A stretch of 11,381 nt of DNA from W0P28-013 sp051878315 (GTDB lineage Bacteria > Bacteroidota > Bacteroidia > Bacteroidales > Paludibacteraceae): positions 1-11,381 of the forward strand of contig JBJEJW010000048.1 in assembly GCA_051878315.1 (NCBI GenBank). The letters run 5' to 3'. This document shows positions 7,101 to 11,381 of the stretch, piece by piece. How positions within the stretch are numbered: the stretch's first letter is position 1; each line of letters starts with the position of its first letter. A program made the position numbers and the translations under genes. The notes beneath the pieces were generated by a model. That model was not told the DNA's origin. It saw nothing but the letters and a program-made list of their open reading frames with translations, and ran no database searches.

Positions 7101-7108
7101 TACCTTTG
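7101..7108 (+). promoter_or_regulatory. Promoter -7 box for the Cys/His-rich protein and TonB receptor
   Basis: TACCTTTG matches TAnnTTTG. A TTTTTTG run ends at 7077, which gives a spacer of 23 bases, somewhat long. By comparison with rnpB, the transcript should begin near 7114. That is only one base before one ATG (7115) and seven before the other (7121). Confidence 0.6.
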
Positions 7109-7120
7109 CACCCGATGACT

Positions 7121-7573
7121 ATGAAACGTACTGTTTTTCATACCGTTTGCGCCTTGTTGGCCGTCTATTTTTTTGCTGCCGGCAGCGGTGTCAATGTAGC
7201 TCACTATTGTTGCGATGCGTGTGCCGAACACGGCATGCGTATGTTCGCCGAAGGGAGTTGCGAAGAGGTGCATCACAACCACCAACACCACGAACACGCA
7301 TCGGCGCATTGTTGCGAACAGCACCATCGCGACGGCATCGACACCACACATAATGCCTGCACATTACAGCGTGTCGCCACCGACATTCCTGTCAACGAGA
7401 TATATTACCCCGATTTTGCGCCGTTAACCGCATGCGTGATAACACTTACGCCAGATGCAGACGCATTGTCGGCACATTGCGCGACCTATGCGCCACAAGC
7501 ATACACCCATGCGCCGCCACTCATTTCCCACGGACGCGCCGTCTTGACGCGTATCGCTTTATTGCTCATTTGA
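7121..7573 (+). CDS. Cys/His-rich exported protein, HYC_CC_PP type
   Basis: A 150-residue protein rich in potential metal ligands: 16 histidines and 10 cysteines. A signal peptide covers about residues 1-22 (MKRTV, then a hydrophobic core to AAGSG). Motifs in order are HYCC-x2-C (28-34), a histidine cluster (51-59), HCC (63-65) followed by His68-His69, Cys80, and PP at 132-133 before a hydrophobic C-terminus. The HYC, CC and PP elements match the small Bacteroidota family called HYC_CC_PP, whose function is not established. It precedes a TonB receptor by 84 bases and probably shares its transcript, which suggests a role in binding or sensing a metal such as copper at the envelope. The start could be 7115 (MTMKRT) or 7121; an upstream TTG at 7106 lies inside the promoter and is unlikely. 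The family assignment is from motif memory. Confidence 0.78.
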   Translation: MKRTVFHTVCALLAVYFFAAGSGVNVAHYCCDACAEHGMRMFAEGSCEEVHHNHQHHEHASAHCCEQHHRDGIDTTHNACTLQRVATDIPVNEIYYPDFAPLTACVITLTPDADALSAHCATYAPQAYTHAPPLISHGRAVLTRIALLLI

Positions 7574-7595
7574 TTTGATTGACAATTTGCAGTTC

Positions 7596-7618
7596 GTCTG
7601 AAAAGCATTTTTTCGGAC
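7596..7618 (+). other. Hairpin between the Cys/His-rich gene and the TonB receptor gene
   Basis: GTCTGAAAA (7596-7604) pairs with TTTTCGGAC (7610-7618), nine pairs with one G-T, around a five-base loop. No T run follows, so it is not a standard terminator. It could protect or attenuate the mRNA ahead of the receptor gene, or be chance. Confidence 0.3.
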
Positions 7619-7657
7619 TAATCCTTATTGTAAATCATTCAAATCAAAAATTGAGCA

Positions 7658-9886
7658 ATGAACAAATACGTTTTAATTTTCATATTCAGTGTATTACCAC
7701 TGACGCATTTTGCCGCCGAAGTGAGCGGCATAGTCGAAGACACCACCGGCGAACCGCTTATCGGTGCCGAAGTGTTATGGCAGGGCACCGGCATCGGAAC
7801 GGTTACCGATGTTGACGGTTTCTTCTCGATAGAAACAATCGATGCAACCAACAAACTGCAAATCAGTTATTTAGGATATACAACAGCCGTCATCATCGTC
7901 GATGATCCGACAGAAACCATCGTGGCCACACTCGTTACCGAAAGCGAACAACTCAGCGACGTCACCGTAACGGCGCGTGCAGTCGGTACGGTAACATCAC
8001 GCATCACAGCCGTACAGACCCAAAAAATCACCGGTGCCGAACTCTGCAAAGCAGCCTGCTGCAACTTGTCGGAAAGTTTTGAGACAAACGCCTCGGTAGA
8101 TGTGGCTTACAGCGATGCCGCCACCGGCGCAAAACAGATACGAATGCTCGGCTTGTCGGGTAACTATGTGCAAATGTTGAGCGAAAACACGCCCGGTATT
8201 CGCGGTTTGGCATCGAGTTACGGTTTGGAATACATACCGGGATCGTGGATGGAGAGCATACAAATATCGAAAGGCACTGCTTCGGTATTGAACGGCTACG
8301 AAGCCACCACCGGACAGATAAACGTCGAATACCTGAAACCGCAAATCACGTCGCCAATCGCACTCAACGCTATGTTCAACTCCGAACTATGCGCCGAACT
8401 GAACGCCACGGGCGGTTGGAATATCAACGACAAACTCGCCACAGGCGTCATGCTGCAATACCGCAACGAAAGCATGGAACACGACCAAAACAACGATGGG
8501 TTTATGGATATGCCGAAAGGCAACCGCATCAATCTGCTGAATCGTTGGTACTACAAAAACGATGACTACGTCTTTCAATTCCTTGTGCGCGGACTATACG
8601 ACGACCGACAAGGCGGACAAACTACAGCATGGCACAATGCCAATCCCGACAAAACGCCGTACGATATAGACATCGCCACAACGCGCATTGACGGATTCAT
8701 GAAAAACGGCTATGTCTTCAATTCCGAACTCGGCACCAACATCGGTATCGTTACAAGCGGTTCGTACCACAGACAAAACGGTCTGTACGGCGCAACACGC
8801 TACAACGCCACCCAAGGCACTGCCTATCTGAACGCCATATTCCAAACCTATTTCGATACCGATAGTCGTCATAAACTGACAGCCGGCCTCAGTTTCAATT
8901 ACGACTATTACGACGAACTATTAGCCACCGATCGCGTGGCGGAATCTGTGTTCGACCAGACACGAAATGAATTTACACCGGGTCTTTTTGCCGAATACGA
9001 TTTCAAATACGATGAAAAACTATCCTTGCTCGTAGGCGTACGCGCCGACTGGAGCAATTATTACGGATTTTTCTGCACACCGCGTTTCAATCTGCGCTAT
9101 TCGCCTTGGACGTGGTGGAACTTACGCGCATCAGTCGGATTGGGCTACCGTTCGCCAAATGTACTGACGGACAATGCCGCCATTTTTGCGAGTAACCGCC
9201 AAATCGTTTTAACCGAAGAACGTTTCGCCCAAGAACGCGCCATCAACGCCGGCATCAGCACCACATTCTACATTCCGCTGGGCAGCAAGGAATTGCAACT
9301 CTCGGCCGACTACTACTACACCCACTTTTTCGAATGCGTGGTGGCCGACATGGACAGCGACCCGCACAGCGTCATATTCAGCAATCTGAACGACGGACGC
9401 GCCTATGCCGGCAACTTTCAGGCCGAAGCATCGATGGAAATTTTGCGCGGATGGACGATGACACTGGCCTACCGCATGAGCGACGTGAAACAAACCATCG
9501 GCGGACAACTGCGCGAAAAACCGCTCACCAACCGCTTCAAAGGGCTGATAACAACATCGTACCAAACGCCGCTCAAAAAATGGCAATTCGACGTTACAGC
9601 ACAATTCAACGGCGGCGGCCGCCTGCCCGACCCCGATACCGCCAACCCGCTGTGGAACAGCGAGTTCAAGTGGTATCCGCAACTGATGGCACAAATCACC
9701 TACTACGGCAAAACGTGGAGCATATACGTCGGCGCCGAGAACATGACCAATTTCAAACAACAAAATCCGGTCATCGGCAGCGACAATCCGTTTGGTGCCG
9801 ACTTCGATGCCTCGATGGCATGGGGACCCATCACCGGCGCCAAAGCCTACATCGGATTCCGTTGGGCACTCGACCGCAAAGATTAA
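7658..9886 (+). CDS. TonB-dependent outer-membrane receptor, probable metal uptake type
   Basis: A 742-residue TonB-dependent receptor that should import a ligand across the outer membrane using TonB energy. A signal peptide (about 1-20, ending HFAA) is followed by a carboxypeptidase-regulatory-like domain (about 22-92, with GEPLIGAEV). Then come a TonB-box-like stretch (SDVTVTAR, 100-107), the plug (about 115-228, including RMLGLSGNYVQML and the terminal TTGQINVEY) and a beta barrel to the C-terminus. The plug carries Cys130, Cys134 and Cys135. An early barrel loop has DxNxDGxxD (276-284), like a calcium-binding EF-hand loop. No SusD partner is present, so a polysaccharide role is unlikely. 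The Cys/His-rich gene in front and the HMA gene behind point to copper or another soft metal. Substrate is inferred. The ATG at 7658 has no Shine-Dalgarno. Confidence 0.92.
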   Translation: MNKYVLIFIFSVLPLTHFAAEVSGIVEDTTGEPLIGAEVLWQGTGIGTVTDVDGFFSIETIDATNKLQISYLGYTTAVIIVDDPTETIVATLVTESEQLSDVTVTARAVGTVTSRITAVQTQKITGAELCKAACCNLSESFETNASVDVAYSDAATGAKQIRMLGLSGNYVQMLSENTPGIRGLASSYGLEYIPGSWMESIQISKGTASVLNGYEATTGQINVEYLKPQITSPIALNAMFNSELCAELNATGGWNINDKLATGVMLQYRNESMEHDQNNDGFMDMPKGNRINLLNRWYYKNDDYVFQFLVRGLYDDRQGGQTTAWHNANPDKTPYDIDIATTRIDGFMKNGYVFNSELGTNIGIVTSGSYHRQNGLYGATRYNATQGTAYLNAIFQTYFDTDSRHKLTAGLSFNYDYYDELLATDRVAESVFDQTRNEFTPGLFAEYDFKYDEKLSLLVGVRADWSNYYGFFCTPRFNLRYSPWTWWNLRASVGLGYRSPNVLTDNAAIFASNRQIVLTEERFAQERAINAGISTTFYIPLGSKELQLSADYYYTHFFECVVADMDSDPHSVIFSNLNDGRAYAGNFQAEASMEILRGWTMTLAYRMSDVKQTIGGQLREKPLTNRFKGLITTSYQTPLKKWQFDVTAQFNGGGRLPDPDTANPLWNSEFKWYPQLMAQITYYGKTWSIYVGAENMTNFKQQNPVIGSDNPFGADFDASMAWGPITGAKAYIGFRWALDRKD

Positions 9887-9896
9887 CACATTTTTA

Positions 9897-9928
9897 TTTG
9901 CCGAAATCGCAAAAAACAACTATTTTTG
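9897..9928 (+). promoter_or_regulatory. Promoter of the HMA-domain gene
   Basis: TTTG (9897-9900), a 20-base spacer, then TATTTTTG (9921-9928): a full match to the Bacteroidota vegetative consensus. Transcription would start near 9934, giving a leader of about 31 bases. No terminator hairpin is seen between the receptor stop and this promoter, so read-through from the receptor gene is also possible. Confidence 0.75.
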
Positions 9929-9964
9929 TACACATAAAAAATTAACATCTAACACAACACAACT

Positions 9965-10321
9965 ATGAAAAAAATCATCATCAGCCTCGTAGCCCTTGTG
10001 GCAGCCGCCAACCTGTTTGCAGCCCGACAAACCGTCGCGCTGGTAATACCGCAAATGGAATGCGGCAACTGCCAAGCCAAAGTCGAAAAAACGCTCGCTT
10101 ACGAAAAAGGCGTCAAAGACTTGGAATTTAACCTGACAAACCGCGTCGTAACCATCACCTACGACGACGCACAAACCAACGTCAAAGAGTTGCAAAAATC
10201 GCTGCTCAAAAATCTAAAATACAAATCGCGCGTGCTGAACGAAGGCGACGCACTGCCCACCTTCGCCAACGACGACCACAACGACGAAGAGGAAGAAGAG
10301 CGTCATCAAAACGACTACTAA
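9965..10321 (+). CDS. Periplasmic heavy-metal-associated (HMA) domain protein
   Basis: A 118-residue single-domain metal-binding protein. A signal peptide (MKKIIIS, hydrophobic core, LFAA, to about residue 20) sends it to the periplasm. The HMA fold spans about 22-92 with the metal site MECGNC (31-36; Met31, Cys33, Cys36), like copper chaperones of the CopZ/Atx1 type and the first domains of CopA. The tail from residue 102 is highly acidic with two histidines (NDDHNDEEEEERHQNDY), a possible second metal site. The gene follows the TonB receptor by 78 bases but has its own strong promoter. It may take metal from the receptor or buffer it in the periplasm. Cu(I) is the likeliest metal from the CxxC site, but zinc or mercury cannot be excluded. 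No Shine-Dalgarno is seen. Confidence 0.9.
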   Translation: MKKIIISLVALVAAANLFAARQTVALVIPQMECGNCQAKVEKTLAYEKGVKDLEFNLTNRVVTITYDDAQTNVKELQKSLLKNLKYKSRVLNEGDALPTFANDDHNDEEEEERHQNDY

Positions 10322-10374
10322 AAAACACTGATAATCAGCGCAGTACGATATTTTTTGCAGAAAAAACGGAATAG

Positions 10375-10406
10375 TTTGCGTTTTTCCAAAAAATATTGTA
10401 CTTTTG
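10375..10406 (+). promoter_or_regulatory. Promoter of the DUF177-rpmF operon
   Basis: TTTG (10375-10378), a 20-base spacer, then TACTTTTG (10399-10406). Transcription would start near 10412, leaving about 23 bases before the ATG. This supports the start at 10435 rather than the open frame at 10396, which lies inside the promoter. Confidence 0.75.
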
Positions 10407-10434
10407 TGGCGCATTTTGGTATATCGCGTATTGT

Positions 10435-10947
10435 ATGGACACGTTAGACCGTTTTGAACTGTCGATTGAATCGTTATTAGCTGAAAATCAGCGACTTGAG
10501 TACGATATAAACGACGATTTTTTCGAGGCTGTCGAAGCGTGCGACATCCATAAAGGCTCTTTGAAAACAACCATCGTTACGCAAAAAATGGCGCAAAACG
10601 TCGATTTGCACATCGTCATCGACGGTACCATCGGCATTCCGTGCGACCGCTGCCTCGACGAGATGGAGCAACCCGTTCATGTGGACACACACACCGCAAT
10701 AATCATCGGTGGCGACGACGACTCCGACAACATATTCGTGCCGGCCGACGCGCGCACCGTCAATATAGCGTGGAACGTGTACGAATACATAGCGCTGGCC
10801 GTGCCGACCGTGCACACACACACCGAAGGCGGTTGCAATGCCGAGATGATGGCAAAAATTCGCGAGCACACGATAGACGAAAATACAGAGAGAATAAAGA
10901 CCGACCCGCGCTGGGACGTTCTGAAAAATATTAGTAATAACAACTAA
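10435..10947 (+). CDS. DUF177 (YceD) family protein
   Basis: A 170-residue cytoplasmic protein of the DUF177/YceD family, which almost always sits directly before rpmF. In other organisms it is tied to 23S rRNA or ribosome assembly. Evidence: the CDRC motif (70-73) inside the strand GIPCDRCLDEM, a further conserved Cys134 in the EGGCNAEM region, and the C-terminal DPRWDVLKNI (157-166), a clear family signature. A short Asp-rich loop (94-98) separates the two cysteine regions. It starts at ATG 10435 with no Shine-Dalgarno. Its TAA merges with the Shine-Dalgarno of rpmF, 13 bases before the next start, so the two are surely one operon. Confidence 0.93.
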   Translation: MDTLDRFELSIESLLAENQRLEYDINDDFFEAVEACDIHKGSLKTTIVTQKMAQNVDLHIVIDGTIGIPCDRCLDEMEQPVHVDTHTAIIIGGDDDSDNIFVPADARTVNIAWNVYEYIALAVPTVHTHTEGGCNAEMMAKIREHTIDENTERIKTDPRWDVLKNISNNN

Positions 10948-10952
10948 AGGAG
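10948..10952 (+). promoter_or_regulatory. Strong Shine-Dalgarno for rpmF
   Basis: AGGAG stands eight bases before the rpmF ATG and begins within two bases of the end of the DUF177 gene (TAAAGGAGA). It is one of only two clear Shine-Dalgarno sites in the window. Confidence 0.7.
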
Positions 10953-10960
10953 ATTGAAAA

Positions 10961-11152
10961 ATGGCACATCCAAAACGAAAACATTCGAAACAGAGAACAG
11001 CCAAACGTCGTACGCACGACGTAGCCGTTGCGCCAACATTGGCCGTTTGCTCTAACTGCGGTGCTACACACATCTACCACACCGTTTGCCCCGAATGCGG
11101 TTACTACCGCGGCAAATTGGCTATCGAAGTTAATGGTGCTGTGGAAGCCTGA
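10961..11152 (+). CDS. rpmF: 50S ribosomal protein bL32
   Basis: A 63-residue structural protein of the large ribosomal subunit. The start MAHPKRKHSKQRTAKRR is the canonical bL32 N-terminus, a basic tail that threads into rRNA. A zinc ribbon follows with Cys30-x2-Cys33 and Cys43-x2-Cys46, so this is the zinc-binding (C+) form. GYYRGK (47-52) is also typical. It is the second gene after DUF177 and is followed by an intrinsic terminator. Confidence 0.98.
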   Translation: MAHPKRKHSKQRTAKRRTHDVAVAPTLAVCSNCGATHIYHTVCPECGYYRGKLAIEVNGAVEA

Positions 11153-11174
11153 TCTGTTCGAATTGAAACAGCGT

Positions 11175-11204
11175 AAAATCCTCTCCGATTGGAGGGGATT
11201 TTTT
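11175..11204 (+). terminator. Rho-independent terminator of the DUF177-rpmF operon
   Basis: AAAATCCTCTCC (11175-11186) pairs with GGAGGGGATTTT (11191-11202), twelve pairs with one G-T, around a GATT loop. The stem runs into a T tract. It begins 22 bases after the rpmF stop. The A-rich left arm would also let it act on minus-strand transcripts. Confidence 0.9.
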
Positions 11205-11227
11205 ATAATCCGTTGTTCCTATTAAAC

Positions 11228-11244
11228 CTTTGAACCTTTCAAAG
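11228..11244. repeat. Inverted repeat over the -33 box of the ileS promoter
   Basis: CTTTGAA (11228-11234) and TTCAAAG (11238-11244) form a perfect seven-base inverted repeat with a three-base centre, followed by six T. It covers the -33 TTTG of the next promoter. It could be an operator or a weak second terminator. Confidence 0.45.
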
Positions 11245-11260
11245 TTTTTTCGTATCTTTG
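11229..11260 (+). promoter_or_regulatory. Promoter of ileS
   Basis: TTTG (11229-11232), a 20-base spacer, then TATCTTTG (11253-11260). Transcription would start near 11266, with a leader of about 31 bases, too short for a T-box riboswitch. Confidence 0.75.
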
Positions 11261-11296
11261 CAAACGCATTTATCGCGCAAAAAAAGTTCATTATTT

Positions 11297-11381
11297 ATGA
11301 AAAAATTTAAGGAATACACAAGTTTTGATTTGTCGGCCATCAACAAAGAGATGTTGCAACGGTGGCAGGACGAGGATTTGT
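11297..11381 (+). CDS. ileS: Isoleucyl-tRNA synthetase, N-terminal fragment (runs off the window)
   Basis: Only the first 28 residues are present, beginning MKKFKEYTSFDLSAINKEML and going on with QRWQDEDL. This opening (KFKEY, then a short linker and a helix that ends in a Trp a few residues before an acidic patch) is typical of Bacteroidota isoleucyl-tRNA synthetases, which charge tRNA-Ile with isoleucine. The catalytic HIGH and KMSKS motifs lie beyond the edge, so the call rests on the N-terminus alone. ValS or another class I synthetase is less likely. It has its own promoter and no Shine-Dalgarno. Confidence 0.75.
   Translation, partial: MKKFKEYTSFDLSAINKEMLQRWQDEDL

Noticed and set aside
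7039..7108. Operator in the divergent region, from the A6/T6 palindrome at 7060-7076
   Set aside because: The repeat is only homopolymer A and T runs, which are common by chance in such an AT-rich spacer.
9209..9919. Minus-strand open frame of 236 codons
   Set aside because: It is antisense to the TonB receptor barrel, and its composition fits a by-product of receptor codon use.
9334..9945. Plus-strand open frame of 203 codons
   Set aside because: It is a shifted frame inside the receptor gene, rich in Arg and His as expected from frame shift, with no domain.
10477..11073. Minus-strand open frame of 198 codons
   Set aside because: It is antisense to both DUF177 and rpmF, which are certain genes.
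11261..11296. T-box or other riboswitch in the ileS leader
   Set aside because: The predicted leader is only about 31 bases and shows no T-box motif or stem.
1..11381. CRISPR arrays, tRNA genes, insertion sequences, phage genes
   Set aside because: No regularly spaced repeats, cloverleaf-like segments, transposase motifs or phage proteins were seen on either strand.

Overview
The window looks like a chromosomal segment from a member of the Bacteroidota, probably Bacteroidales. The promoters are of the Bacteroidota type (a TAnnTTTG box at -7, often with TTTG about 20 bases upstream). Most genes lack a Shine-Dalgarno sequence. The gene content also fits: a SusC/RagA-like TonB receptor with an N-terminal carboxypeptidase-regulatory-like domain, a periplasmic glutaminyl cyclase of the M28 fold, a HYC_CC_PP-type Cys/His-rich protein and a bacterial type A RNase P RNA. 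Thirteen protein genes and one RNA gene fill almost the whole window. No stretch over 300 bases lacks a gene.

Left part (1-2670, minus strand). After a short intergenic stretch with tandem short-loop palindromes come two translationally coupled genes: a cytoplasmic GH13 alpha-amylase-family enzyme followed by an exported patatin-like phospholipase. Their promoter lies back to back with that of rnpB (RNase P RNA, plus strand, about 2726-3090). rnpB is therefore inserted in the opposite direction between two minus-strand operons.

Middle part (3104-7046, minus strand). Six closely spaced genes are read from one recognisable promoter at 7039-7046: a DUF3298-type lipoprotein, rsmG (16S rRNA m7G methyltransferase), a glyoxalase II-like metallo-hydrolase, a gamma-carbonic-anhydrase-like hexapeptide protein, a Dabb-domain protein and a lipoprotein glutaminyl cyclase. 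Junctions are tight (TAATG and ATGA overlaps, gaps of 4 to 31 bases), which suggests one transcript.

Right part (7101-10321, plus strand). This looks like a metal-handling cassette. It has a small exported Cys/His-rich protein, a TonB-dependent receptor with a conserved cysteine cluster in its plug, and, from its own promoter, a periplasmic heavy-metal-associated (HMA) domain protein with an MxCxxC site. The likely substrate is a soft metal such as copper, but the sequence does not prove this. The first gene appears to have a leader of only a few bases or none. This cassette is the most interesting part of the window.

Right edge (10375-11381, plus strand). The DUF177/YceD gene and rpmF (ribosomal protein bL32) form the usual pair, with an unusually strong Shine-Dalgarno before rpmF. 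They end in a clear intrinsic terminator. A new promoter then drives the start of ileS, which runs off the window.
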